From Takakia lepidozioides (lineage: Eukaryota > Streptophyta > Takakiopsida > Takakiales > Takakiaceae): DNA of 64,000 nt. Within the stretch, counting starts at the first letter, position 1. The number at the start of each line of letters is the position of its first letter. This document shows positions 43,701 through 56,582 of this stretch, piece by piece. Below the pieces are notes generated by a model, which worked only from the letters and a program-made list of their open reading frames with translations, did no database searches and was not told the origin of the DNA. A program made the position numbers and the translations under genes. The stretch covers positions 21,638,001-21,702,000 of the forward strand of contig CM060734.1 in NCBI GenBank assembly GCA_030704615.1, written 5' to 3'.

Positions 43701-46700
43701 GCTCCTGAGTGGCTACATCACTCATTGATGGGGAAGCCAAGCCCAAGCATGTTCTCCTTCTAGAGATCAAGGTCTGCATCTCCATGGTTGATTATTCCTA
43801 AGTTCAAGCACTGATCAGGAAAATTGTTGTGGAGTGATGTCTATGTAGACCTTAGATGCATATGTGACACGACAGGGGTCCTGTTCCATAGGAATCATGG
43901 ACTGATGTTTGTGCTTCTGTAGCAGTGTCTCTGGGGCAAAGAAAAGAACCGTGCATTAAACAAGGATGAAAGGACAAGGGCAGCCCATCCACTATCATCG
44001 CATTGAAGACATGTATTTAAAGGCTCTGGGTTACATTGAGCTTGATGTCACTTGAATCCAATGTCTCTCATGATCCCTTTACCTGTCGATGCAGGGGAGC
44101 CAGTACCGCCCAACAAAGATCCCACTAAAATCTGTGAGACCTTTTGAATTTGCTGATGTGAGTCATACATATCTGCATTCTCAGAGACAGAGATGGACAA
44201 GTGTTAATACTGCTGGATGTCCACATTTTCTTTGTTGCTCCCCTTTGTGTCCGGTCTGTACAGGAAGTCCAGATTGGCAGACACTTGAAGTATTCTTTGA
44301 TAGTTTTGCTTTGGTGTAATTTACAGTTTGAAAGATTGGCAATTTGTATTTTCTTAAAGCTGACCATATTTTCCAACCTTCTTGTCATTGCTGCTGTGAT
44401 GTGCTCTTTAGGTTTCACTGAAGGTTGAGCCTGATCTGGACCCTAATGATCAAACTGCTGTTCTTGGGCATTTGGGAAAAGTGGTAAGTGTCTCAGTAGC
44501 CCATTTCATTAATTCTCCAAAGCACCAGGCTCTAGTGTGTCAGTTAAGTCTCGAGTTTTGCAATGTGATCTGCCATGTCAATTTGGGTCCACGGCCGTCT
44601 TACCAAAGTATACATTCAAACCTCAATGCCATGACTATCTTTTAGGATTCTTTGCTATTGTCAACTCTGAGGTCAAGAAAACCGTGCTTTGTCGCGTTAT
44701 TAGACCTGCCTTGGAGTACGGATCTGCTATATGGGTTGATAACTCCAACCAGGCTAAGTCTCTAGAATCCATTCAAGTGGGGGTGCTTAAGGAGTGTATG
44801 TCAGCATGCTCCAAAACAGCCAATGTGGCTGTTCGGGGTGAGTTTGGCATTCCGTCCCTAAGCTCCCGACGAGATGAATTCAAGGTCAGATGGTGGGGTC
44901 AGCTGCAACATATGCCCAACACCAGATATCCTAAGTTAATCGACTCTATATCTTGGAAACAGGACCGCCCTGTCAAACAGGCTAAGTCCTGGCAGAAGAG
45001 AGTAGAAGAGATCCTCAAGGACCTGGACCTGGATCCGCAAGTCTTGACCCTGCTGGATAAATCTGACTTAGAGGCTGTAGTGTCCTCAGCCATGTCTGTT
45101 GCCATGAGATTGTCTGATGAAAATGAAGTTAGGCAGAAAACTTCCCTGAACTTGTTTCCAGTCTGTGACGTGGGGGAGGACATCTTGGATGACCTCAAGG
45201 GTCTACCCACTCTCGGCACTAGACTGAAATTTAAACTCAGGGCAGGAAGCCTACCTTTGAACAGCACACAGACGCAGAGAGGAAAGGGAGAGTGCAATTG
45301 CCCGTTGTGTGGGCAATCTGAAGACAGTATTCATTTTCTGATACACTGTCCGGGGTTCTCTCACCAAAGAGACGCTCTCTTCAAATCTATTAAGGGAATT
45401 GTGCCTGTACCCCTGTTTACCAACTTTGAAAGTCTCGAGGCTGAGCCAAATCCCAGGCCCTCCTGAGGCCTAGTTTTTGGGCAAATCACACAGCAGATTG
45501 ATGCTTGTGTGAAGGGATTTCTAGAGGATATCTGGAAAACCCGGATTAATTCTTTATATGGAGGTAAGTCTTACTACCAACGTCAGCCCCTGACAGAGGT
45601 AGGTTCTGTCCCTTTTGTTCCCGCTCAAACTGGGTGCGGGGTCAATGGCCACAAGGCTACGGCAAACAACGTCTTATGAGTACAATCTTTGCTATTGTTG
45701 CAATAGGCAGACCTATAACTACCACAAAGAAAATAATTGTGGTGACAGGTAAATGACTTAGTAGCAAAAGCGGCTGAGAAGACTGTGGGCCGACCAGAAG
45801 CCGTGCTGCCCTTGGTCAGGGTACGGGTGAGTCACATCTCAAATTATCTTGAACTCCCCAGCTATGGTTTGCACACATCATAGTTGTATGGTGCATCCAC
45901 ATTGGTTGCTAACACCCATATTAGTTTACGAAGTCTTGTGTGAGACAGACATTAACAATTTAGAGTTAAGTGCCCTGTTGTTTTAAGGATGGGTCTGAAG
46001 ATGAGGTTTGAAAAATTAGAACAAATATTACGAAGTACAATCACATTCATCAAGCAAGCAAAGCACAGCTTAAAACTTCAATTGAAGTCTCGAAGGGCTA
46101 TCTCTGATATCTGTCCAGATTGAGATGACCAAAGTCGAAGCGCAATGCCATTCTCTCTGTTTGATTATTTATATACCCCAACAGGTATTTTCTATCCACT
46201 TTATAAATTCTTCATGAATGCTAAGGGACAAATTGCAGATTTAGTAACGTTATCATCATCTGACAACCAGAACTTAATAAACACCTCTTAATGCTGAACT
46301 TGTGAATACAGACTGGATCAGTGCTTTGAACAGTTTCATTGAAATAGTTGTTGATAGAGGAGCTCTCTTCATGAAGTGCAGGTGGACTACACAGGCTTCT
46401 CGACAATCAATCCACAGCGGTTCGGCCAAAAGTTTGTTGGTAAGGTGAGATGTCCTGTCTAATCGCGATAGGAATAGTGTTCTCATCTGCTCAAATCTGT
46501 TCTCATCTTGTATTTCGAAGATACATATGTGGCGTAAGGAATAACCAAAAACAAGACTGGTCTGAAGGTGTATGGTTAATCATCAATTACAACCTTGACA
46601 AGTGTCTGTAAACTTGTTGTGGAGGACATATCTGTCTGTATTCATTGTTTTGGTCAGCTCTGCTGATGTATTATTGTAGAACTCCCAGGTGTGGTCAACA

Positions 46701-49700
46701 ATTTGCCCACACAAAACCAAAACCATGTCTTGAGTAACAGTTTACCAGCATATTTAGTCTGGTATAGAGATACACTGTAGACTTAGGCAAAGGATTTATC
46801 TGTTGCCAGTCTCAATTGATTCAACTTCTGCTGGAGTATACCCCTCTTTTAGATCAATATGCAAAGATGTGTTTGATTGAGGAAATTCAACACTTATCAC
46901 GTGAAGTTGATTGCCATGGTGCTTGCAGGTAGCCAATCCAAATGACATACTTCTCTTTACAAAAGCAGCAAAGAAGAGAGCTCTAGGGGATGGTATCTCT
47001 CTCTCTCCCTGAAGGAGATTTTCCACCTTCACGCCATGCTTAGTAGTTCTTTGCTCCTGCAGTTTTATGGTTTGGTTCTTTCACCTGTTATCCTCAGGGG
47101 TTAATTAGTACATCTTCAGTGACACATGAGCAATAAGTGCCCGATTGACCTTCATGGGGATGTTGGGCTGGAAACAGACATGATTGATGAGAAGGAAAAG
47201 CTGCGGCCAGAGGAATTGAACCAACAAAACATTGAAGCCCTTGTTGCTGAGAGCAATCTGGTTGGGCATTCCACAAATACTTTTTGGAGAGAAACAAGCA
47301 TTGAAAACTCATCTTACTAGGCTACCTAAATGTATGGTTTGGGTAAAGTGCATTGGCCTATCTTCTGCTCACCAGAAATCCGTCGGAATTGACCCCTCTT
47401 CAGGTTGGGAGGGAAGGAAGGTTTGGCATTGTTGTTAGAACGCTGGGTATACAGAATAGGCCTACAGACTGCAAGAGCTAAGCGATTCTCTAGCTGCAGG
47501 CTGGCCTCTGTCTTGTCTATTTACAAGGAGGGATATGGGGTTTGCAGAAAATGGAGATTTTACCTGTTTCCAATCTAGGCATGGCGCTACAAGATTTTGT
47601 GCACAAAGATGACAAACAAGCATTCTACGCCTGTGTTCAACATAATTTGGATGAGACACAGGCATACCATATACTTTGTGTTACTCCATGAGTGATGTTA
47701 TTGCTGTTACACATAGTGTGGTAATTCACTTCTATTCCCATGTATTGGAAAATGCCAACATATGAACCTTATCTGGCTTGTTTATTATCAAGCCTTTCAG
47801 AGCCCTTGATGGCAATGTCTCATGTTGTGGCAGCAGCTTACTACTATCAAATAGGGCTGGTTCTGCCATGGAATGAGTCACTTGGTTCTCATTTATCAAA
47901 GAACGCTTGGTGTTTCTAGCCTACAAGGCACACTTCTATTGAGCCTGGATGTAAGGTTGAAACAGTTGTGTGCTGTTGTACAGAGCAAGATTGCCCAGGA
48001 AGCTGACCCTAAGCAAATACAGGAGGAGAAAGATGTGATAGTGAAAGTGAGTGAGCACATGCAAGTCAGTCCCTTTCCTTTTCCAACGTTTGCTGAATAG
48101 AAGTTTCAATAAGGAATCATGGTGTATACGCAAGTCTTCCAGCTGATTTTGCAGATGTGTACGTGCCTTGAACATGAAACACTGGTTTGTATTACTGTCT
48201 GTAACATGTTGCCACCTTGGTGCTAGGTTTGGAACTTGGGATAGCGTAAAACTCCACTTCTAGGTATATTACAGAGGCAAGTTGCTTAAGGTTGAGAGGG
48301 CAGGTTTGGGTTTGAAGCTCTCTGGTGTTGAGTGTGCAGCAACGTGAGAATCAGGCAATTCCCAAATATAGAGCAGGACCATCATCTCCTTCTGATCCTT
48401 CTTCAGCAGTTGAACGGCATGGATCCCAGGCAACATCCCTTGTGCACTTGTTTGCAAAGACTGATTCTGTGCTCGCGTGTTTCCCTTAACCTAAAGAACT
48501 AATGTGAAATACTGCTGAAATTTTGGAGGTCGTCTTAGCAGGAGGATGTGAGTCTTGATCCAGGATGTTGATGGGCTTTAGCTACTGGCAGTTGTCTAGG
48601 TCTAACCTTCTAAGCTGTTGGAATAAGGTTGGTGGTTACTTACAATTGAAATTGTATGTGATTGTGGGTTTTCCAGTCTGCCTTAGCCCACAGCTCAGGA
48701 GGGAAATCCAGTGGCAAAGTTGTCAGAAGTGAAGAGTTCAGTGGTGATGAGGTCCTAGGGCAAAGGGTGTTGGCAACAAAAGCAGCTACTCCAGCCAAAC
48801 GTGGAAGGCCTTCTAGCCAGGGAAGTACAGATAAAGCTGAGATCTCTGGCAGACGGGGTAGAGGAAGCCGCGGTAGAGGCCGAGGATCACGGGGCAGTCT
48901 AACGCAGACAACACTAGATGTAATCCGGCAGCCACGTCCTTCCAGAAGGTGGATTTTGTTGGCAGTTGCTCAAATTCTAGCTCAGTTGTTCTCATAAATT
49001 CCTAGGATGAATATTTCTTGTGTCACATTTATTTGAATCTGGAAGTGGATAGAAGGTGAATACGAGAATCTAACGAGTCACCCATTTCCTAGTGTCTACA
49101 TAGCATGGCAGGTGTGAATATTGCTCTAGAATGTAATTCTCAGGTGCGCTTGAGTTCAGGGCTGCCTCTGCAGCTTTGCAGAGAATAAGCGAGAGTGATG
49201 ATGAGGGAGCTGTCCCTAGTGGTCACAACTCTGACAAGGAGCCAGAGGAGCCAGACAGTGATTCGGTACATCCTTCAGCATGTATATTCAGTTTCAATCC
49301 AATATGGCATGGAGAAAATCTGTGGTACACTCATTTAGATGGCTTGGCTAAACACAGTTCTGTCATACTGCCTATGCACCTGAACGTGTGTCTTTTGCCT
49401 AATTTGAAATCTGCATTATTTTGTGAGGACACAGCAACTAAGAAAGGTGATTGCATGTGGAGGAGGTTGTCAGTTTAATAACAGCTGACAACCAGATCAT
49501 AGTTGAGCATATCGAAGGAACATATATTCTGCTTAACACTTAATATGTTTCAAATTCACCAGTATCCTGCCACACCTGTACCTAGAAGAGAGGATGATAA
49601 ATGATGAAGCAGGATCTCATCAACTACCCGGCAAGAAAGAGACCAGCACCTACAGGGTCGCAGAGAGGGGGGAGAGCTGCAGCCGCAAAGCGAGGCAGGG

Positions 49701-50101
49701 GAGCAAGCACACCAGTGCCAAGGACCAGGTTTATAGATGATGATGATGATGTTGAAGATGAAGACACTACAGTAGACCCCAAGAAATCAACTGGAGCTTC
49801 CGCTTCCCAGGTATTTCTAGTTTGGGTCCCAGCTTGATTGAAAGTGCATGTTTGGATGCCCTTTGGGAGAACAGATTTCTACAGTTCCTCACTGAATCGC
49901 ATAGGATGTTTGTATGAGGTTCCTGCAAAATTGTCTGTTAGTCATGGTCTGAGGTTATGGTGATCGCACTCATTTCCTATGTAGAGCTGGATGTTGGAGA
50001 TGCTCAGATGGCATAGTTTCCTAAACGCAATTAGGTTGATGTTATTTTTGGCTTACTTTTCCTGACAGGGGCGCCACAGCTGGGGATCTCTTCGACGGTA
50101 G
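40717..50101 (+). CDS. MRE11: MRE11 double-strand-break repair nuclease, about 20 exons, with a premature stop
   Basis: Exons by eye: 40717-40842, 41036-41193, 41574-41664, 41806-41901, 42388-42456, 42706-42797, 43148-43250, 43664-43771, 44095-44157, 44412-44483, 45749-45826, 46382-46444, 46929-46992, 47178-47260, 47548-47661, 47984-48064, 48340-48468, 48677-48948, 49144-49264, about 49606-49810 and 50069-50101. Phosphoesterase motifs are all present: [31 protein letters not shown] and [12 protein letters not shown]. The capping region ([19 protein letters not shown]) and RG-rich C-terminus ending SLRR are as in plant MRE11. The protein works with RAD50 and NBS1 in nuclear DNA end resection. 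TGA at 43706-43708 replaces a Ser codon in QPGSSVATSL, so this copy as read is truncated. Phases do not match between the exons ending 48948 and starting 49144. Confidence 0.9.
44649..45697 (+). mobile_element. LINE retrotransposon, copy 3, in an MRE11 intron
   Basis: The insertion spans 44661-45685 and is flanked by tctttgctattg (44649-44660 and 45686-45697). It is 5'-truncated within the RT thumb region and very close to copies 1 and 2. Its frame ends early at 45464-45466 because of a one-base change in length (AAATCCCAGG versus AAAGCCCAGG context). It is in sense orientation between MRE11 exons ending 44483 and starting 45749. Confidence 0.94.
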
Positions 50102-51480
50102 AGTTGAGTTGACCAACATATGTAGAATTTGGGTGATACTCGAGAATAGTGGGTGATTCCCCGAGACTCTTTATCTGCCTCAACTTTTGTTCTGTGGACA
50201 AGTTCTCTTGGTTGGTTAGATGGTCCATATTATCCACATGGAATTTCTTAAGCACGCTGCTGTGATGCCTTATCTTGGATGCTGTGCCTGGTGCGAGCTT
50301 GGCAAAGAATGTTGCACCTTTTGGACAAGATTTCCAGTGACATATACAATGACTTCAAAGGTTTTAGGTCTACAGTAGGGTCATTTCACAATTTCTCGTT
50401 TTGGGTTGACAAAGAAACTGACGAACTCCAGCTGCAAGAAATACAGCATGATGGTCTCATCTTAGGATAACCCTAGATAGATTTTGTCTTCCTCCATCAT
50501 GACAATCTTTGGGATTGGTTGGAGTTGTGGCATCAGTATATCAATCAAACCATGCTTCTATACAACTTATTGACTAACATGCTTCTACGACCCGTTTGTC
50601 CCATAGATGCAATCTGACAGATATAAGTCAGAAATTCCTTACTCAAATTGCTATATGCCATACTTCCCTCATGTTCTGTGTAGCTGTGGTGTGAGGTTGC
50701 AAGTATGGATCAACTTGAATGTAACATTCACCTAATTTCTTGCGTTTGTCAAGTTCCTGTGTACTTTCTGGGTCAGACAAGTTCCTCTTCCCCGTTTGGG
50801 AGCTCAGAAGCTGTGTGCAGTCAGTGTCTGGAGGGCCTTCACAGGGCAAGTTCCCTGGAACTTATTCGTTGCACCAGTTGCAGTTAATTGGTGTACTTCA
50901 GTCTGCAGGGTTTGCCAATGATCTGCAAAGTGAACAGCTCCCCCACTCACGAAGTATTCAAGACTTTCTTTCCTCTCAACTAAATGATGTGAGTCTGATG
51001 AGTGTGTTCCTTGCATGGCTGAATGTGCCCCATTAGTATTCCTATCAATATTTTCCAGTTTGGGAAATGAAGAGCTAGAGCGTACCACACATTCCCTACG
51101 GACACTGTATATGGCACCTCCTGGCACCTGCTCGTCGGCAACAACAATTCCCCTGGGGGGGTCGATTCAATGTAGCAGCCAATCGTCGATGGATCCTCGT
51201 GGCTCTAGTACCAGTGTTGAAAATGGCGGCGAGACCCACAAACGTTAGAATGAACTTATACTTGCGTTTGCACTGTATTCTGTCACCCAGTCGCTGGAAG
51301 TATCCGATAACATGGTTACAGAAAACAGTCATGGGTGTGTGATTTGTTTCTGATTTTGAGAGTTATGAGACACTAAATTATGTGACAGGACTGCAGTCTG
51401 TAGCTTCCTCATCAGAAGGTTGAAGAAGCTGATCGGGGTGTACGGTTGAGCTCTAGGCGCCCACTTTGTAGAGCTTACAG
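50102..51480. other. MRE11 downstream region with no recognised gene
   Basis: Short frames such as 51015-51248 (ending STSVENGGETHKR) show no family motif. Part may be the MRE11 3' untranslated region. Confidence 0.4.
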
Positions 51481-51491
51481 CTGTTGAGAAC

Positions 51492-52628
51492 TTGAGACTG
51501 AGATATTCTCTCTGTGAGATGGAGGTGGAGGCAAGACAGAAGGAGGAGACGATAGAGGTGGAGGAAAGAGAGAAAGTGCAGGTGAGAGAGGTGATGGAGC
51601 TGGAGGCAAGACAGAAGGAGGAGGCGATAGAGGTGGAGGCAAGAGAGAAAGTGCAGGTGATAGAGGTGATGGAGCTGGAGGCAAGACAGAAGGAGGAGGC
51701 GATAGAGGTGGAGGCAAGAGAGAAAGTGCAGGTGAGAGAGGGGATGGAGCTGGAGGCAAGACAGAAGGAGGAGGCGATAGAGGTGGAGGCAAGAGAGAAA
51801 GTGCAGGTGATAGAGGTGATGGAGCTGGAGGCAAGACAGAAGGAGGCGATGGAGGGGGAGGCCAAGAGAAAAAGTGCAGGTGATAGAGGTGATGGAGCTG
51901 GAGCCAATACTGAAGGAGGCGATGGATGTGAAGGTAAGAGAGAAAATGGAGAGGCTGATGGAAGCAAGAGATAAAGCGCTGGCGATGGACAGGAGGACAG
52001 TAGAGAAACCTGGGTGCACGGACATGATTACAGACTACGAAAGCGGTAAGAAGCGTCAGCGGGATGCGGACAACGCCAACAGCGTAAAGCGGCTGGAGGA
52101 CTTGAGCACTGGCATCAGTGAAAGGCACCAGGATGTGGGTCCAGTGATGTTGAACCGCTACAGGTTTTTCACAGCAAGGCAGTTGCTTTCATCTCAAGTG
52201 CCCCATGCGCAAACAGACCTACATACAGCTTTCACTACGCAAACACATTTCCTCACATGTTGGAAGATTGGAGCAAATGCGACGGCGGCCCTCAACGTTG
52301 CACAATCGAACAACACTTGAAGCCTGTGAAAGATCAGATTCCAGATTGGGTAGCCACTGCAAATGATCAGCTTCCCTGCTTTTTACCCTTTCCTGACAAG
52401 TTCTTCGATACGGTGGACTCAGTCCAAGACATTCGAGGGTACTTCAAAGCTTGTATCTGTGAGAGATTGTTGCAGTTCCTTGGGAGTGGAATCTTCCATA
52501 TGCCAGGCCCGCGGAAGTGTGAATACTTTCCAAAAGAGCTGAAGTGTGAATACACAAAGGAGTTGTCTGGGTGGCAGTGGTCCACAAAATCAATCTTTGA
52601 GCTAGGCACTGGGGGCTCCTGTATCTGA
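51492..52628 (+). CDS. Uncharacterised ORF region with Glu-rich 25-residue repeats
   Basis: Frame 51492-51974 carries about five 25-residue repeats ([20 protein letters not shown]) that read as a charged coiled coil. An overlapping frame 51874-52320 continues the same character ([20 protein letters not shown]) then becomes [18 protein letters not shown]. Frame 52257-52628 adds [20 protein letters not shown] and [16 protein letters not shown]. Whether these are exons of one gene or a frameshifted ORF is unclear. The family is not recognised. Confidence 0.4.
51525..51900. repeat. 75-bp coding-type minisatellite
   Basis: The word GATAGAGGTGGAGG recurs at 51551, 51626, 51701 and 51776, exactly 75 bp apart, so the frame is preserved. 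The later copies lose part of the unit. Confidence 0.92.
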
Positions 52629-52897
52629 TACCCCTGGCCTGCCATTGACTCTGATAGATAAGAGGGTAAAAGTAGTCGGGGAGGTATTACCTGATGGTTT
52701 CCTGAAGATCGACAACAGCTGGGACATGGACGATACATATTACGGTTCATGCGTATATATACTAATAAGGCCGTGTTGTCCAAATTGTTTCACCAGATGA
52801 ACTTGTGTGGAGCAAAGCCTTCATAAAGCACTTTGAGTATTTTCTCTTTGTATTTATCGTGCTGCTAAAAAGCAGAATCCATCGCTTGGCCAGCCAT

Positions 52898-54096
52898 GGC
52901 ACTAAGTCCGAAGCCATTTCAGGATAGTGCCGCGGGCCGGGCTCCCCTGCTCATGCCCCGGGCTGGCTTGTTCATGGCTCCTTGCCAGGTCGGCTCCTGA
53001 TCGCTGCCCTGTAGCTCCCTGCCACGTCGCGAAGTAGCTAGATTAGATCTAGATGTCAAACGAGATACGGTAATCACAACTTTAGGCTTAAGCGGAGCCG
53101 CTAGTAAAAATGATAAGTAGTTTCGGCCATCCGAGCTGCCATCTAGACTGGGTTGTCGTGCACCCTGCTTGCATGCAGACTTGCTTCACCCCCAGTTGGA
53201 TACTCATAGTTGCAACCCATCAAAGTTCAAGCTGTACATGGCCTTGGGAGTCAGCCCTCGGGATCAAGCTTGTCAAATAAGATAATCGACGAGTCCGCTG
53301 CAGGTATCAATGCAGAGGACGTAGAAGGGACGGGACGGTTGGACCTCGGTTGGTATGATCGTGTCGATCTAATTCCTGGAGAGCATGTCGAATTCGGGGC
53401 CCATCACCCTTTCTCGTCCAAGTCCGGACTCCAAACATCTTGAACATGAGGTCAATGGACTAACAGAGACGTCCAGATTCATATTGCACAATTCTGAAGT
53501 GGGAGCTGCTGATAGCTTCACGTCCATCCTGCACGTCTGACTTATCACACTCTCTAACTCGGAAAAGTAGTAAAACTCTCTAAAGCTGGTCTTCCTCCAG
53601 ATTTTGGTGACATATCTGTTCCCGACTAACCGGTCGAAGAAATGACTTCATGCTCTTGAAAATGAGTCCTTCAGAATAGAATGCTTATAGATCCACCGGG
53701 TAACGGGTTCTTCTTCAAGCCAGTGCGTTGGCTTCCATCACTGCCTCCTTATGGGAAACTGGACCCAGACAACAGTAACCTCCTGCACTAATAACTTGCT
53801 CCAATATGATCGGCCTGGTGTTGGGGCGTAGACATCAAGCGGAGCCCGCGGGCCAGCAAGCGCGGGCCAGCAAGAGCGCATGGGAGTGCGTCGCAGGAGG
53901 AGCTGACCTGGCAGCGGGGCCAGCCAGCAGCCCAGCCCGGGCATGAGGAGGGGAGCCCGGGCCCGCGGCACTATCCTGAAATGGCTTGGGAGGAGGAGCT
54001 GACCTGGCAGCGGGGCCAGCCAGCAGCCCAGCCCGGGCATGAGGTCAGGAGCCCGGGCCCGCGGCACTATCCTGAAATGGCTTGGGACTTAGTGCC
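52898..54096. mobile_element. 1.2-kb TIR element with hairpin ends
   Basis: The ends are inverted repeats of about 45 bp starting GGCACTAAGTCC and continuing through AAGCCATTTCAGGATAGTGCC-like sequence (left) with its complement on the right, one or two mismatches. Each end is also self-complementary (GGCACTA with TAGTGCC), so it can fold as a hairpin. The right side carries an extra tandem copy of the roughly 92-bp subterminal block, including another CACTATCCTGAAATGGCTT. No transposase frame is recognisable and flanking duplications are uncertain, so it is a non-autonomous element of unassigned superfamily. Confidence 0.85.
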
Positions 54097-54217
54097 GAGG
54101 CTTGCCAGGGCGTGGCATTACACTCCCTTGGAATGCACTCTGTAGCGCACCTTTTTTTGTTGCACGTGCTTTATGCAGGGTAAAGCTTCCCAAGGTGTTC
54201 CCAAGGTGTTATGGTAC

Positions 54218-54329
54218 GCTGCAGATCTGTAGCCCTATCGACAACACTTCGTGAGCAGGGTCTTTCTGTGTTTGCTGCAGATCTGTAGCCCTATCGACAA
54301 TACTTCGTGAGCAGGGTCTTTCTGTGTTT
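54218..54329. repeat. 56-bp tandem duplication
   Basis: Two head-to-tail copies of a 56-bp unit (GCTGCAGATCTGTAGCCC...TTTCTGTGTTT) differ at one base (GACAACAC versus GACAATAC). The near identity implies a recent event. A smaller CCCAAGGTGTT duplication precedes it. Confidence 0.93.
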
Positions 54330-55100
54330 GCTGCCCTTGCCTTTCACCAAAGCTTATCAACTTTGACATTGGCAAAATTGGGTGTTGTGGAACAGTATGG
54401 GGATGTTCCAGGGAGTAGAATTTGGGTTGCCGGCAGCGATTGATGATTTTAGACGATCAATGTGATCGACTCTCTTGTACTGATGAATCTTTCGCGTCCA
54501 TCTGCACTTCAATAGGTGGGCACCTCTCTGCAACGCACTAGCAATTGACCCCAGCAGCTTTGAAGGGAGTCAGTCAGTGGTTGTTCCCAGGATAATCAGC
54601 ATACATGACTATCCCTTTTCTCCTCCCCCTTTGCAACTCTCAGAAAGGCCTGAGAAAGTGACAAATTTTAGACACCTGAAGAGATTGCCTCCACAAGTCC
54701 AATTCTGGTTCCTGGTCCTGTGATCCAGAAATTGTATTGTGGTTAAGGGTGATCTATGACTCCTGATTCAGGATGCCACTGTAATCAGCCACTGTTAATG
54801 CAGTCAGGTTAGGTGACATAAGAAGCTCTTTCCTTCAGGACAGATCCCCTTTAGTGGAGGGGTGGAAAGCCCGAGTAAAGGTGAAGGTGTTGGAAAGGTG
54901 TAGTGCTCTGCAACAAGTTTAACAGACCAGCCTGTGAGATAGAGTATTAGGAAGAGTTGCGGGGACAAAATTATGGCCTCGCTATTTTGAAAACACGGGA
55001 ATTCTATTTACAGCGTGGAACACATGAATGAAGCACCAATCATGCACATTATTACACACAACACTTCTTTGATAAGTTTGGTGAAGATGTGACACAGATG
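54330..55100. other. No recognised gene
   Basis: Only short frames without motifs are seen; a possible 3' untranslated region of the minus-strand gene below. Confidence 0.35.
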
Positions 55101-55102
55101 GT

Positions 55103-55780
55103 TCAAACAGAGTTCCCCCTTTCGATGACCTTCTCCAGCTTTTGTGCCTTCTCATAAAGGGCATCTGTGATTGGTCCTGCAGGGAACACTGTAATTTCCA
55201 CCACAAGATGTGGAGTGGGAAGTTCGTCAAATAAGGCCCTCACGTTGTGGCAGCAAACACTCTCTGCATGGGCATTCTCACGCCTGATTTGGCATCCCTG
55301 TACACAACCATTACAAGAATACTCAACAATGAATGTGTACACTATGCTTTCCACCGACAACAGGTACCTCATCCCAGGTACAAAGCTGAAAGCTTCCATA
55401 GGTAGCAGCTATAATGTGTACCTGCTGAATCTCTACAGAAGCACTATGACAACAAAATGCCCGGATCACTATGGCCACCCTTGTATTTGAGATTGACAGC
55501 TTGCTTCAACACAGTAGGACTCAGTTCACCTTTCTTAGTATCAATGAGGACTCCGTTATGCAAGTGCACATACCTTGTGTGTGCTCACATCGATGAAGCT
55601 ATCATCATCAGACAGCAATGAGCAAATTACATTGAGAAGTTTGCGACCCTCAGCTTTGCTTGGAACCCGGTATTTTCGGACTAGTGCACCTTTTCTATTT
55701 GCATGCCAGTTTCGCCTCACCTTCATCATGTCCTTCTCCCCCTCCGCCTCTGAATTACAAAACTTCTAAGTTTAACTGGG
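55103..55780 (-). CDS. Probable 3' exons of an unrecognised minus-strand gene
   Basis: A minus-strand frame ending at 55103 reads VPGMRYLLSVESIVYTF, CVQGCQIRRENAHAESVCC and PTPHLVVEITVFPAGPI, ending KLEKVIERGNSV. About 200 bp upstream another block reads KGALVRKYRVPSKAEGRKLL and NVICSLLSDDDSFIDVSTHK, followed by HNGVLIDTKKGELSPTVLKQ in a neighbouring frame. The low stop density and amino-acid make-up look coding, but I recognise no domain. A paired-Cys segment (CNGCVQGC) could bind metal. Confidence 0.42.
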
Positions 55781-56533
55781 TATTGCTTAGAAGCCTTCTC
55801 GCCATAAACATTGCAGGATATACCCCAATTCCTGGGCTGACAAACTAAACTGGAGTATAGATGGGCTCCACATTAGCTGGTGCCTACCACAAGCAGTCAT
55901 TGAGAACTAGGGAGCAGAATTGATTACAAGATCAGCCAGACTTCAACCTCTATAGCATTGCCAAGGAAATGTATGTCTGCTTATTATCAGTCCCCGGACA
56001 TGGTGTCATAAATGACCTTAGTTAAATGGAAATGAATAACCCAAAAAGCCTAAATAGAGACCAACAACTTGCACCAACTGAACTCAAGGTCTAGTTTGAA
56101 CCTACTCGTCCTGCAGGACCATCCGCAACAAGAAGCCATTCCGACACTTCATTTCAACGGTCATCATTGATTTCACATGTCCACCTTAACAGAATCTCAC
56201 AACTCAAAGAAAGCCAGGGTGACTTTACAACTAATCCTGAAAAAGGTGGAAGGTCAGGCTGTTCAAAAGGGCTGGAACGAAGATTTTGAAAGTCAGTGGT
56301 AAAATGTGGGTCCACAACAGAGGAAGGGGTGAGTAGTGTACCCTTGTTGCCACCAATGATGTCTTCAATCCAACCTGGTATCCACTTGCCCTCGAGATCT
56401 TCGTCTGCACATCTTTCTCACTGTCATTTTTCAACTAGTTGTAGAATATTTGTTTCCAATCATAACCAATGAACGTAGGAATTACAACCAGAGACCAGTT
56501 TCACTTTCTTAGTAGCTGGAAAGTTGATCCCCC

Positions 56534-56582
56534 GCAGGGTCAATGGCCACAAGGCTACGGCAAACAACGTCTTATGAGTACA
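56534..56582 (+). mobile_element. LINE 3'-end fragment of about 48 bp
   Basis: GGGTCAATGGCCACAAGGCT continues to ...CTTATGAGTACA and matches the terminal 48 bp of the LINE family. It ends one base short of the usual ACAA and is followed by TCT. A target-site duplication was not found. Confidence 0.85.

Noticed and set aside
51329-52128. Long minus-strand ORFs rich in Ser/Leu/Pro
   Set aside because: They are the complement of the 75-bp repeat; all frames stay open because of the repeat composition.
52898-54096. CpG island or promoter
   Set aside because: The G+C-rich blocks are the inverted ends of a TIR element.
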